From positions 3,674,001 through 3,738,000 of the forward strand of contig CANJKZ010000137.1 of the NCBI GenBank assembly GCA_947471745.1: 64,000 nt of DNA, given 5' to 3'. This DNA comes from Closterium sp. Naga37s-1. Its lineage: Eukaryota; Streptophyta; Zygnematophyceae; Desmidiales; Closteriaceae. The position numbers and the translations under genes are program-made. Positions 22,838 to 34,509 of this stretch are shown here, piece after piece. Position 1 is the first letter of the stretch. Every line of letters starts with the position of its first letter. The notes beneath the pieces were generated by a model. The model saw only the letters and a program-made list of their open reading frames with translations, had not been told where the DNA came from and made no database searches.

Positions 22838-23166
22838 TAACTGATGGTTGTATTGATCTCAATAACCGTTGTATTTGTCGAATAATAAGCACATCGTCAA
22901 TCATTGTGTACGTAACGAGATTGTTCACGTTGGGGATATAGGGATTTCCACGCTCAATCCGAGAGCGAGTATGATGTTCACCTCCCCGATATGGCACAAT
23001 CTGAAGAAAGCGCGAACTAATTTTGCAGTTTGTGCTCGGTACACCCAGTTGACCATGAAGGCGTGCCAACACTCCACAAACCACTCCACACCGCTTCATA
23101 TCGTCCCAGCAGCCCGTTCCTCGATTCTCGTAGGACGGACACTTACAAAACCCTAACGTCCGCCTA

Positions 23167-24143
23167 ATGTTACTGATTTTAGTTGGTAGTGGCATGATGA
23201 GCGCAACGCGTTGTAAAGCGCGCGACGTGCTGGAGCCTCGTCGGCGCAACACCCGGGGTTATTTCATACGGTCTAAGCCCACTATAGCCTACGCCATAAT
23301 GCAGGTGCAGGGTGCCATAATGTCACAACGAGGTGAGACCCTTAGCGCGGCCACGATTCTGAGGTCTCTGGACCCATTCCTGGGTAGTGGAAGGCGCAGT
23401 CCTAGACAGCACAGGGCGCGCGCGATTTCAGAAGCCCGTGCGTCTCTTGCAATAACATCCGATGCACCCACACCGTTCATGTACCTGAGGCTCATATACG
23501 CCACGTATCCGGACGAGTCGGAGTCGAGCATTACACGTGCCAAAGGTCGACGGTTTATGACGTCAATAGCGGATTACAGACTCGTAAATCACAGCGCAAC
23601 AAGCCTCGAGGATGTCATACTGCCGGAGTTAGGGACATTTGACTACAGAGTCGTTCTAATGGCTGAGGCAAGGGCGATGGGATATGAGGTGAGGATCGTT
23701 GGCGTGCCGACTGGGTGTGTTTCCGATGGCCATTGAAAGGTGTGGGATGTTTATCTGGTGTGCAGGAGGAGAGACATCGGTCCGATGGGTCCAGGATTTC
23801 GGCACCTCACTCAAGAGACATATGCACGGGAGGTGGCACCTCATCCATTGTAAGCCGTATATGTTGTTCCGTTGATGCCCTTACAAAGGACGGTGTGTGT
23901 TGTGGTGCCTGCATGTCCTACGCTAAACCCAGATGAAGCATGTTTCAGGTGCACAGGCCCAAGGAGTGGAAGGACATGGACGAAGGAGTGCGCATCGGGG
24001 ATCTCAGTCGTGCTCTGGGGATGATACCCTGGTGGTCCAAGGTATCTACTAAGCCCATGCAAGAAGAGTCCATGACGGGCACCTCATCCAAGACTATTGA
24101 TTGTGCCTACGTTCGCCTAGTAAAGTATAACGCCACCCCGTAG
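23167..24143 (+). CDS. Unrecognised transposon-borne protein II (multi-exon)
   Basis: Exon 1 from 23167 (an ATG at 23197 is equally possible) to 23688 encodes an Arg-rich start (CKARDVLEPRRRNTRGYF), then helices (TIAYAIMQVQGAIMSQRGET) and TSLEDVILPELGTFDYRVVL; donor GAG|GTGAGG. A middle exon from 23766 is open in two frames. The last exon begins after atgtttcag at 23949 (VHRPKEWKDMDEGVRIGDLS) and ends TIDCAYVRLVKYNATP with a stop at 24143. The middle splice is ambiguous, so the protein in that part is not settled. No family recognised. Confidence 0.5.
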
Positions 24144-24460
24144 ACAGGGCCTTTTGACTTATCGGCGCGTGGGCATAGGTTGTTACGGAACGGGATTAGA
24201 CTGTGCCGTGGAAACGTTGAAATACTTGCAGATGTAGCCAGTTTGAGATTTGATGTATCATGTAAACATCAAACCTAAAAAGTTTTCAGGGCCGTTCACA
24301 CTATCGAGCTTCTTTGTACATGTCGTGTAACACACACCGTAAATCAATCGTGTGTACAACGTCAAACGGCGAGATTTTGGCGGCGATATCGCGGACGGAA
24401 ATGGCTTCCGAAGTGGCTTCGGTGTTTGGGAGGCAGATACAAGGAGTCATTTAGCACTGT
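24144..24460. other. Transposon intergenic spacer
   Basis: No ORF or repeat seen; presumably the 3' end of gene II and promoter of gene III. Confidence 0.4.
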
Positions 24461-25471
24461 GTGGCTATTCGTTCAAACCCTAACCTTATGCCCGGTAAGG
24501 CCTCCCCTAGCAGCAACGACACAGAGGTAGCGGCGCGTCACATCAACAAGCTACTGGGTGGTAGCTTTGATCGAGATGGCACTCGTATGCAGGGACCGCC
24601 AGCGTGTGGTGATATAAACGCGGGTGCCGACATCAGTCGAGATAAAACCGTCATTGTGACTGTTACACCCGAGCCACACACCGGTAATGGCCGACAGCCG
24701 GTGGTAGACTCATCTGATGACGAAACGGAGGATGGAGTCGCGGGGGCTACGCAGTCAATTACGGGACCTGTGAACCACGAACAGCCCACGATATCAGCAG
24801 GGGGGAATGTAGATGCTGCACACTCGGTACCTAGTAGCTGGGAGAGGATGCAGATTGAGGAAATAGCCGCGGGTGCGGAGCGCGAAGATCCACCGGCCGA
24901 TTCATGCGAAGGTTCTACCCGCGTGAATGATCTCTTTGACTTCTTCTTCCCTGGCAACAGGGGCGACGCGAATAATGTGCCCGTTGAGACGGGAGAGTCA
25001 GACCCTCCAAACCCGTCCAGGTATAGCTCGGCGTACAGGGCCCCGGGTACTTGCGTGTCTAGCGCCGCTACTTCTACGAGGCACGTCCGGTCACAGACAG
25101 GTGAGTACCAAACAACATGAATTGCTTGACTGCGTGCTGCCACTTGTGGGAGCCCTGTTGCACGTTATTTACCTCGCGCTGCGCTGCGTTGCGTACATGT
25201 CCCATAGGATGCCCGGATGAACGTACACACGAGTATGGGCGGCGCCGCGAGAGGCGGAGGCGTACGCACGTCGAGGACCCCGGAGGTAAGGGCCGTCCTG
25301 TTATTTGCCGTGGCCGATGCTTCACATTGCCTCACGACTTGTCTTTGTGCCCTTATGGCAGATGGTACCAGGACCACCAATATTGATGGAGCGTTGCTCC
25401 TGTTAGATGTACTTGATCGTCTCATGCGGCGACGTCGTAGTCGGCGTGACCACCGTGGCAGCTATTACTGA
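24461..25471 (+). CDS. Unrecognised transposon-borne protein III (275 aa, acidic then Arg-rich)
   Basis: Three exons with matching phase-1 junctions: 24461-25100 (donor GTGAGT), 25208-25285 (acceptor cccatag, donor GTAAGG) and 25362-25471 (acceptor tatggcag). Total 275 residues. The first exon is acidic and disordered (VVDSSDDETEDGVAG; later FDFFFPGNRGDANN). The second is strongly basic (ERTHEYGRRRERRRRTHVED). The third has GALLLLDVLDRLMRRRRSRR. The charge pattern suggests nucleic-acid or chromatin contact and possible nuclear localisation, but no family is recognised. An alternative start is the Met at 24488. Confidence 0.6.
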
Positions 25472-26159
25472 TAAGTTTACCCCCATATGGCCGGAAGATA
25501 AAGCATGCCGTACTTGAAATGCATGTAGTTGCCCTGAACCCGCTTATGTATTAGATTTTAAGTATGCCATTGTGGTTTTGTGTGACACATGTGGAAAAAT
25601 GCATTGGCATAGGTTTCGTAGGGGTGTGGACAATTGTTGTAATAATTCACCGTTTATGTCTGGCAAGGATGGGAGATAGTCCATCGGAAATCACAGACGG
25701 TGTTTGAACATTGATCTTCTATGTTTTGCTGTATCGAGTATATTCCCACCTCGTGGTGTAACCACCGCGCCTGAACAAAGCAAGTGCATACTTCACGAAG
25801 GGATTTCTTACCGCATGCATTTCAGCCGGTTAGGGTTTCTCGTTACGGATAAGGCCGCCCGCCCGGACTCTCCGCCCTTTTGTGCGTGCACGATGTATTT
25901 GACGAGCCATTATAGCAGCTGTGATAATGGGGTGACGTAGGCAGAGGACCCATGTTCCGAACATGCAGTATTAGTAACTGGAGTAATAGAACGGTCTGCG
26001 GTGCGCGAGACGTGGTGTACGGAGTTTCGGTGGTAGGATGCAGGGCGTGCGCGGCTCAAAAACAACATAGGTGGTACTGCGTGTAGTGGAGAACATGCAT
26101 GACGGTAATGGTTGGCTAACGGGAATTAGAGGGGAAGTCAGGGAACGGCCATTGGGTGT
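25472..26159. other. Transposon spacer upstream of the transposase
   Basis: 688 bp without a convincing gene. It presumably holds the 3' end of gene III and the transposase promoter. Confidence 0.4.
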
Positions 26160-29100
26160 GTGCGCAGATTAAGACACATGGCAGGGAACAGGTGCGGGGC
26201 GTGCGAGCAGGAGCTGGAGTCAGACAACCTACTGAGAATCCATCTGTATCGCAATGACACGTGCAGGGACACGCTGCTCGAGAGGCTCGAGAGTAGGGCG
26301 GTGGAGGCGTTGGCGGAGGCTTTGGCCGAGGTGAGAAATAGCTCGCATCATTCGGACAGTGAGTCAGTCCCGGGCAGCCTCCACTCCGCCGAATCGCTGT
26401 TCAGATATTTGAGAGAGTTTCCCGAGCACGCGGATTTTGTGCGCGGGTACGTGTCGACGTCGGACGATGGATCTGTATCCACAGTTGGCGACCTGTTCAA
26501 CACCCTGAACGAGCTGTACCTGTTCTTCAAGGACGCTGATTTGTCGGACAGAGAAATAAATAGAGTGTTGCACATATTCAACCACCCGGGATACGATCCT
26601 GCAGCGGTTCGGCGCTGGCAGAACATCGCCGACGTGAGGCGGTTTGGGGAGGAACACGCGCCGGACGACATGGTGCCGTGGCTCAAGGCAGAGATTGAGG
26701 TGCGGGGCCCCGGAGGAAGGTCTCAGATGCTGGAACTACTGTACAAGGACACCAAGTTGGTGAGCGATTGATGGTTGGTGCTGCACGGAGTCGGCGAGTG
26801 TATGTCTGTTTATGCACCGTCTATACACAGGCTTCCCGCGCCTCCTTGTGGACAGATTGCGCAGAAGATGGTGAAGACATTCGTGAATGTGAGGGGATTT
26901 GTCAAACGGCCGCGGCGAGATTCGGAAGATACGGCGGACACAAGACATTTCAGTACGCCCGACACAGGGACTTGGCTGGAAGAGGCGCAGGCAAGTAGAG
27001 GCAAATGTTCCCAAGCGTCACATGGGGCTCTGATGTGAGTTGGTCTGACTCTTTTGGTCGCCTTGTGTCGTTGTCAGGCGGAACTGCCGGAGGAGGATTC
27101 TATGGTGCTGGGTGTCATCTCGTACAGCGACAGCACTTACGCGTCGGGGAACGGACGCCTACAGGCATGGCCAATGTTGATGGGTGGTCAATGTCCCGGA
27201 GGAGTTACGGTGGCGTGAGCCTGGGCACGCGCTAGTGGGTGTGCTCCCTTTTCCGCCAGAGTGGGCATTGGCGACGGAGAAGACGCGGGTGTATCAGGAG
27301 GCGTATCGCATCGTGATGGGTCCGCTCATGCGTGAGAGCCGCGAGTAAGTGGTCCGAATGCATGCTCTAGGCCGTTGGAGGCGAACGGGGTCATTGTCGG
27401 TTTCTGAGACCCATCAAACATGTACGTGGTGCATGCAGTGGTCCTCTTCGAGTCTTCGATGTGTCAGACGGCCGGGGAGGTGTGGTCAAGGCATATCCAT
27501 GCCTCTATGCATTTGTTGGCGACTATCCGGAAGGGTGCCGGGCCACAGCAACGATGCAGCAGGCGTCGCACAGACTGTGCTCGAGCTGCTACATCAAGAG
27601 GGCGCACCTACATGACCTGTCAAACCAGTCAATAGTGCGCACTGTGAAGGGAGAGCGGCACGCGGCGGCGAAGATACTGAGCGCTACGACGGTGGAAGGC
27701 GCTGCAGCGATCCAGGCCAGGTGGTCTACGCATCCGATCACGGTGCGCGTTCGATGTTTGTGTGTGGCAAGTCACATGGCCGCGGCCATGATTGTAGCGG
27801 CATGATGTTGCTTTTTATGATAAGTCTGACAGCACCATCCAACGTGCAGAGCGTTCTGGAGCGCTGGAACTTCTCTGAGACGAAGTGGGGTAACGTCTTC
27901 CTGGCGGTTGTTGGCGACATATTGCATGTGCTGGATTCCGGGGTGCTGGTGCATATGGCCACCTGTTTCATGGAGGGGAAGACGAAGGCCGAGATTCGGG
28001 CGTTTGATCAGTGAGTACACAGAGATTCCGTGAACTGTTTTGTATGCGGTAGTGCGTACGTGGCGGAGCTCACCACGGGAACAATCCAATCTCGTTGCTT
28101 GTGTGTGATTGGTGCGTGGAACAGCCGCAAGTTTGGCGTGAAGGGCGAGACAAGGAGTGTCTTGGTGCGCATCCCGGGTGGCTCCACCTTTTTCCGCAGC
28201 GGGGCGAATTACGCGGCGTTCGAGTATCGTGGCATGATGCAGGTTTTCCCTATTGTCATTTCCGACCTGTGTGTGGGGCGCTCTGCGGAGGAAAGGGACC
28301 AGAGGGATAAGGAGGTTCGTGCCTTCCGCTACTATGCGGTCTTCTACAAGTCCCTGCTGGCTGTGACAAAGCACACGCGGCTCACAATCGCCATCGCGAG
28401 GCAGCATGGCATCTCGTGAGTGAACATGATGGCCACGTGTTTCGTTGCTACCATTGGCCATGTTGTACACTGTGGTGATTCTTTCAATGTTCGCATTACA
28501 ATGTGCATACACCTCCGTGTAGACTGGTGGCTGCACTGCAGGCGGCTTTCCCGAGGCAGAAGTCGAAGTGGAACTTCGTGAAGCTCCACGAAGTTGTACA
28601 CCTCATCAACGGCATATCCATGAGGGGTTTGCCGCACGAGTATTCCACGGAGCTGTGGGAGCATACCCACAAGGGCACCGTGAAGGGCCCCGTGCGCGGA
28701 AGCAACTGGAAAGACATACCAAGGAGGATTGTCGAGGAGGAGATGCAACGCGAGATCACTCGGGAGATTGCAGCACTGTCAGGAGGAGGGAGAACTTACT
28801 ACACCGCCCTGCGAGAGGTACACAACGCGTCGCCGTGTAGTGTTGGTGGCATTTGTTAAAGGCACGCAGGTATGCGAGGTGTTTGGAATCAATGACTCCA
28901 CCGGTTCATCCCATGCGTGCTCACAACCCACCCCTCAGGCTGTCCGCAGCATGAAGCCCGCGCTGACCCGCACCAGCAAGGCCATGTGTCTCATGACGGC
29001 AGACGATCCACTGCGGATGCTGTACAGGGAGACGGTGGGCAGCGAGTTTGACAACATGGCGACACTCATGGCCGCGGAAGGCCTTCAGACTTCACGTGTG

Positions 29101-29705
29101 TTGGTGAGATGCAGTGTCATGTTAGTAACTCGGTAATCAAGCTGTTGGCTTCGGTTGTAAAGAGGTTGGGCCGTTGTGTGTTGGACACGTACGTGAAGAG
29201 GCGTCATCGTACAATGTGTTGGTCCTCATGCAAACCCACCCATACCCGGCAGGTGCACACCGCAGTGGCCATCCCTAGCACGAAAGGGGGGTACTTGGTT
29301 CCGAAGGCGATGTTCGTGAAAGCAAGCCCGAAGGAGTACTGGTTCACCGACATTGCAATACCGGGAGAGAGGGAGGAGGAGGAGGAGGAGGAGGAGGAGG
29401 AGGAGGAGGAGGAGGAGGAGGAGGAGGAGGAGGAGGAGGAGGAGGAGGAGTGGTGGTATGCGCGGTGTCTCTGTATTTTCAGGGCGGTGAACTACAGCGG
29501 GGAGGAAGGTGCATATGTATTCGTGAAGTATTACGAGGAGGAGGGGGTGTGTCCCCAGACACTTTGCCCCCAACTGGTGCCGGGGCGGAAGGATGCCACG
29601 CACGGGATCATTGAAGTTGCATCGATCGAGCGCATTGTCCACGTGTGCAAGTCCTTTACCAATCCTAGAGTCAGGCTACTCAATAGGTTTGCACTCATCG
29701 ACTGA
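26160..29705 (+). CDS. Plavaka/KDZ-like DDE transposase (nine exons, ~889 aa)
   Basis: Exons 26160-26759, 26856-26990, 27078-27344, 27439-27742, 27850-28010, 28125-28415, 28523-28817, 28939-29103 and 29253-29705 join in phase through GT-AG introns (the second intron uses GC-AG). The N-terminus has a Cys/His finger (CGACEQELESDNLLRIHLYR). Family blocks follow in order: TGTWLEEAQ, VLGVISYSDSTYASGNGRLQ, GVLPFPPEW, YPCLYAFVGDYPEGCRATAT, WGNVFLAVVGDILHVLDSGV, RSGANYAAFEYRGMMQVFPI, KWNFVKLHEVVHLINGISMR and STELWEHTHKGTVKGP. These match the catalytic core layout of Plavaka/KDZ transposases (cut-and-paste, nuclear). Exon 3 contains one nucleotide too many near 27180 between AWPMLM and VNVPEE, either a real frameshift or a sequence error. 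Exon 9 holds a run of about 26 Glu. The C-terminus is ALID at 29705. Confidence 0.78.
29372..29450. repeat. (GAG)n tract in the transposase last exon
   Basis: About 26 uninterrupted GAG/GGA triplets coding poly-Glu between the DIAIPGERE and WWYARCLCIF segments, so the frame is kept whatever the repeat number. Confidence 0.95.
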
Positions 29706-30028
29706 TGGATTTGAACGCATTGCGACATGAATAACAAGATGGCCCTAAGTGTGGCCCCAATCATGGAGTAATAACGTTGTTTTGATACGGAAGTGGGATA
29801 TGGCCGGGATCACTGGTGAACTTGATAAATTGAAGTCACAATTGTAACTGCAAAGTAGCGTTGGAGACACTTCACAGTTGTTGCTGCAATGTCACTTTGG
29901 CCACTCAGCTGTAAATGTGCGCGCCGAAGCTTTTCCGAAGGTTTCCCGCAGGAAAAGCTACCGTGTACATTTTGTGCAAACTCGGAATTTCGCGATGGGC
30001 GAAGTGCGGACTTGAGACTTCATTTTCC

Positions 30029-30214
30029 ATGGCATCGCTGCAGCCTACAGGCGAACTGACAGAGCGCGCCGAGCGATGGGAGGAGAAGAGACAGAAGAAC
30101 AATGCTGAACCAGAAGGCAAGGACTGCTATTGTTTCGCGACGCAGCGTCCCATTTTTTCCCTCGTCTTATCACTTCGAACAAAACACATAGACTTCACCT
30201 CCCTGCTTATTTAA
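30029..30214 (+). CDS. Conserved short ORF upstream of F-box copy C
   Basis: 61 codons starting MASLQPTGELTERAERWEEK, then RQKNNAEPEGKDCYCFATQR. It is the plus-strand counterpart of the short ORFs at 3650, 8342 and 48234, 870 bp upstream of the F-box exon. Function unknown. Confidence 0.4.
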   Translation: MASLQPTGELTERAERWEEKRQKNNAEPEGKDCYCFATQRPIFSLVLSLRTKHIDFTSLLI

Positions 30215-30902
30215 CCTTCATAAATAGCATATTTCTTGTCAGTTTGTTCCTCTTCCCTCCACATCCTTCCATACTCTCCGTCCTTTCCTCCTGATTTTGC
30301 TTCCTCGCGAGCTATATGCGCACTGCGAAACAACTAGCTAGCACCCCATTTAACAATTTCTCCCCTCGTGTGATTCTTGTCCCTGCTGCCAATCCCCTTT
30401 TTAATCTTATCCGTTTCACCCTGCATCACTTGTTAAGTCGTTTCCTTTCTCTCCTTCTCTCTGTCACTCATTTTGAAAAAGAGTTTAAGATCGTGAGGTG
30501 GATAAAGTCGTGCCTCTATTATGTCATTCTCATGCCCCGCCAAATTATTCACGATGGAGCATTTTTACTGTTGGTGAGGTGGGCGGTACGCGAGTTGCTT
30601 AAGAGGAGCACTTTCGCGGTGCTCAAACGAAGAACTCGAAGAAAAAGCTATTTTTTTAAGCGCCTAAGAAAATATTTAAGAAACAGCGGCATTCCACACC
30701 CTTTCGCGAATTCTCTTGCCGTCCAAACCCGTTTTCAACGCCTGAAATTACAGGCGCTACGAAAACAAACGACGAACAAGCTCAGAATTAATTCAAAACA
30801 ACTCTATTCCTAAAACATTCCTGTATTTCTTTCCCTCATCACCCATATCACCCATCTCACCCATCCCTCCTTCCAGCCGCCACCCCCAGCGATTACATAG
30901 AC

Positions 30903-33651
30903 ATGCTGCCGGCGAACCTCTGGCACAAAGTCTTCCTCTACCTGCTGCTGCCGCCCGGCTCCTCCCAACCCGAGACTCCCCTCGTCCGGGGGAGACGAAA
31001 GATGCCCTGGTATCTCACCGCCACAGAGCAACCCACAGCGGACAGGAACCTGCCCGTGAGATTTGTGGACCCTGATTTTTTCAGCAGCCGGGCAGCACTG
31101 GAAGAATGCGAGGAGCTATGGCAGTGGATGGGCCCTGCTGTGCTGCGCCATGGCCAGCAAGAGGCTACTCAACCTCGTGCTCTCCTTCTCCGTGAGTTAT
31201 GCTCTGCTCTGCTCTGCCCTTGCTCTCCTTGGTTTCGTAAGGTACGCCCTTTTAGTTCCACCATGCTTCGGATATGAGATTCTTAAAACAGGTCCTGATT
31301 GGTTGTAAAAAGCAGATCCTAAAACAGCCTATCCGACAACTCTAATCCAAGTCCATTCCTTCCCGTCCCTCACTCCTGTTACCACCCCATCTTCCAGCAA
31401 ACCAGCCTTCACCTTCTCTCCTCCAATCCCCTCCTTCCCTCTCCGCAGGCCCATCACCCCATTGTGCAGTGGATATGAGATTCTCACGACAGGTCCTGAT
31501 TGGTTGTAAAGCAGGTTTAGAAGCAGCCAACCTGACAAATCCATTCCCATCTCTTTCACCTTCTCTCCTCCAATCCCATCCGTCTCTCTGTGCAGGCCCA
31601 CCACCCCATCGCCCTGGTTTACAACAAGCTGCACCCGCAGTGGAGCAAAAGCGCTGCATTTCCTCAATCATGCTTTCAAATCTCGATCTGAAATTCCTAG
31701 ATCAACCTTCCGGTGCCTCCATTCCTTCGAACGTCTCTCTCTGCAGGCCCACCACCCCATCGACCTGGTTTACAACGAACTACACCCGCAGTGGAACAAG
31801 AGCGTGGCCTACTTTCTGCGCTGGCGCCGCCTCAGGTCCCTCGTGCTCACCTTCACGCACTTCAAGCAGCTCGACACCCTTGACTCGCCGTTCCGTTGGC
31901 CCTTCGCCTCCCTCACCTCTCTCAGTCTCAAGCTCCGCGGCACTGTCGACAAATCCTACATGTTTGACGACGTCGAGAAGGATGATGAGGACGAAGTGGA
32001 GCAGAACTCCTGGGACCATTCCTTTGACTGCCCACGTCTGCAGCGGCTGAAGCTCAGCCGGGGCAAGTGGAATCTGCAGCACGGCTGGGCTGAGGGGTAC
32101 AAGGCGCTGCGCAGCTTGACTCTCAAGCACATGGATTGGCGCTACGTGGACCTTAAAGAACTTGGCACGGTCACACCGCGGCTGACGGAATTCACGCTCT
32201 ATCATAGCTGGGATCTGGACCGCCCGTCCTGAGGCCCTGGTGGCGGCGGCACATTCACTTTCGACTTATCAAAAGCTCTTATCGTTCGCTTTTACTTCCC
32301 GCAGAGCAGCCTCACGCTCTCCCTCACACTCTCTCGCTCGCTCACGACCTTCTCAGCCATGGCGAAACAACTCGTGCTCTCGTGCAAAACCACGGAACCC
32401 CTCGCTCTCCAACACCTCTCGCTGTACGGCCAGCAGCGGCTTGTCATCTCCTCCCTCCACCTCGCTTCCGTACGAGTGGCCTATCTTAACGGCCCTCCCA
32501 AAGACCACCACGCTCACAATAATGAAATTTCTTCCTACCTGGACTCTCCTGCGTTGTCACCTGAAATCTCTCCTGACAGGGAGAACGTGCACCGCCGCAG
32601 CTCTGCTGCATTCTCCTGGGCTGAATGGCTGGCCCCTATAGCACCAACAGTGGAGGTGCTTATAGTGAGGCATGGGGTGCCTGTACAAGAGGTTGACGCG
32701 GAGTGGAGCTTCCTTCGCAGCCTTGGGATTGTTGTAGAGAGAGAGGAGCGGTTTGAGGTGGATTTAAAGGTAGAGAAGCGTCGGGATGATGGTGAGAGGG
32801 AGGTTACAGTGGAGGAGTTTCAGGAGCGCGATGGGAGGCTTTTGCATGAGCAGCGGCAGGAGGAGCGGCAGCGGCAGCGGCAGCGTTTGCAGCAGCAGAT
32901 TTCGCAGCAGCAGAATTTAGAGCGGCAGCTTTTGCAGCAGCAGCAGCAGCTCCAGCAGCGGCAGCAGCAGCTGCAGCAACAACAACAGGAGCAGCAGGAG
33001 CAGGGGCAGCAGCAGCAGCAGCAGCAGCAGCAGATGCAGCGGCAGCAGCAGCAGCTTCTGCTGCAGCAGCGGCGGAGGCAGCGGCCGCGGCAGCGGCAGC
33101 CGTATCAGTGGCAACAGTTGTCGCCACAGCAGGAGCAGCAGCAGATTTTGCAGCAGCAGCAGCATTTGCAGCAGCAGCTTTTGCAGCAGCAGCGTTTACA
33201 GCAGCAGCTTTTTCAGCAGCAGCAGCAGCAGGAGGAAGAGGAGGAGGGGGAGGAGGAGGAGCAGGAGGGGCAGCAGCAAGAAGAAAGACCTCCGTTTATC
33301 TTGGCTCCAAACTTGCGAGCAATCTTCTTCCCCACCCACACATGCGAGCAGCAAACCCTCGCTTCCCTCCGTGAATTCTGCCCCTCTCTCGCCCTGTACT
33401 GCATCTCACGTCGCTCATTCTACTGGGAGAAGCAGAGGAAATAGTTGCCTGAGACCCCTGTGATTCATGTGAGGAAGGCGAGAAGCGGGGTGGCTCGTGC
33501 TTGCTTTGCAGATAAGCAGCCCAAGAATGTGCGGGAGAAGATGCACAGTGTGAATAGGGATCTGGTTGATGGGTACAGTGTTGATAAAGAAGAGGCTTAT
33601 ATGTGGAAGTACAAAGGGAGACTGTGGTGCAGATATGGAAGTGACTCTTGA
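30903..33651 (+). pseudogene. F-box-type polyQ gene, copy C (inactivated)
   Basis: Exon 1 (30903-31191) begins MLPANLWHKVFLYLLLPPGS like copy B, but an extra T in a T-run near 31077 shifts the frame before the WKNARSYGSGWALL segment. Exon 2 (31747-33651) keeps one reading frame with copies B and D (HPIDLVYNELHPQWNKS onward) and holds two in-frame stops, at 32230 (TCA-to-TGA type change in the RPSSGPGG motif) and at 33442 (TAG in the WEKQGRELPETP motif). The Gln-rich tract (32820-33240) and poly-Glu are retained. Two partial copies of the exon-2 start precede the real one (31449, about 31595). It is a recent pseudogene, flanked downstream by a DPH2 tail fragment. Confidence 0.8.
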
Positions 33652-33739
33652 GTCGACTGGTGAATCACTCTCAAGTACAGAACTGATGCTGATGAGTCTT
33701 ATGACCTTTGGTATTTGATATTGTGGAAGGAAGTGGTGT

Positions 33740-34140
33740 AGCTGCAGGGAAGAAAGCGTTCTGGGTCGGAGTTCCTGGCGCTGCGGTAGCTGCGGTCCGG
33801 GTCGGAGTTCCAGGCGCTGCGGCGTGACTATAAGGAGTTGGAGGCGCCCTGGTTCATGGTGCCTGGTGGGACTCCCGGGGGGGCGCCTGGTGGGACGCCT
33901 GGAGAGGCGCCAGGAGAAGGGAGAGGGGATGCAAGAGGGAGAGGGGATGAGGGAGGAAGGGAGGATGGGGGAGGGGTGGGTGCTTTCATGCCGAGAGTGG
34001 CTCTGGCTATTGATGGGGTGAGGGTGGTGATAGGGAGGGCCGCACTGCAGGGTATGTGGATGAGCCACAGAAGGGATAGGGAAGATGATTTGAGCGAATA
34101 TAGCTTGTATAAGGGGTTGGATTGGAGGTGGCCTGGTTAA
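33740..34140 (+). pseudogene. DPH2 3'-end fragment after F-box copy C
   Basis: Encodes LRRDYKELEAPWFMVPGGTP, GEAPGE repeats and GGVGAFMPRVALAIDGVRVV, which matches the last about 90 residues of DPH2 (LRRDYKGLEVPWFMAPGGTP ... GAFMPRVAPAIDAVRVVEG). No upstream DPH2 domain is present. The gypsy element is inserted at its far end (34148). Confidence 0.85.
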
Positions 34141-34147
34141 GGAAATC

Positions 34148-34473
34148 TGTTACGGGTGCAATGAATCGAAGTAGCGAGAATTGCACTAAGGTGTCAAACG
34201 AGTACCAAATCTAAGCGAAGGCATGAGCGAACATTTATACGCGAAACATGCAAACGGTAACGCGGTGCGTGCGAGCTAGCTAGTGCTACGCTGGAAGCGA
34301 GGCTCGGGCTAGTCCCGAAGCGTAGGCCGACACGGCCAGGCCAGCAGTGCGAGGTTTGGTGAAACAGTGCGCGCGAAGTCGGCGAAGCCCCGTTAGTAGT
34401 AACGGGCGAACAACGGCTGCTGCTGTACGCGATGTTGCAGGGGCGCTAAGGAATATCGAGAAGATTCCTTACA
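34148..34473 (-). repeat. Gypsy 3' LTR
   Basis: Begins TGTTA and ends TAACA-like TTACA; direct repeat of 47214-47540; bordered by aaatc on the host side. Confidence 0.92.
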
Positions 34474-34509
34474 CTACCCCCCCCCCCCCCCCTCAAGAAG
34501 CCCCCTCCG

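Larger units (their letters stand above)
20700..29880 (+). mobile_element. Large DNA transposon segment with Plavaka/KDZ-like transposase and three cargo genes
   Basis: The plus strand carries four genes with short GT-AG introns: unknown genes at 21477-22837, 23167-24143 and 24461-25471, then a nine-exon transposase at 26160-29705. Base composition is more even and low-complexity coding is rarer than in the flanking host genes. The left limit is set by the subterminal motifs at 20700-20960; the right limit is set by the start of F-box cassette C sequence at about 29900. No clean terminal inverted repeat or target duplication was found by eye, so the ends are approximate. The transposase keeps the conserved blocks of its family and nearly all its frame, so the insertion looks relatively recent. 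Confidence 0.65.

Noticed and set aside
22803-23252. 149-codon minus-strand ORF between transposon genes I and II
   Set aside because: Lies antisense to gene II start, has no recognisable motif, and all neighbouring genes are plus-strand.
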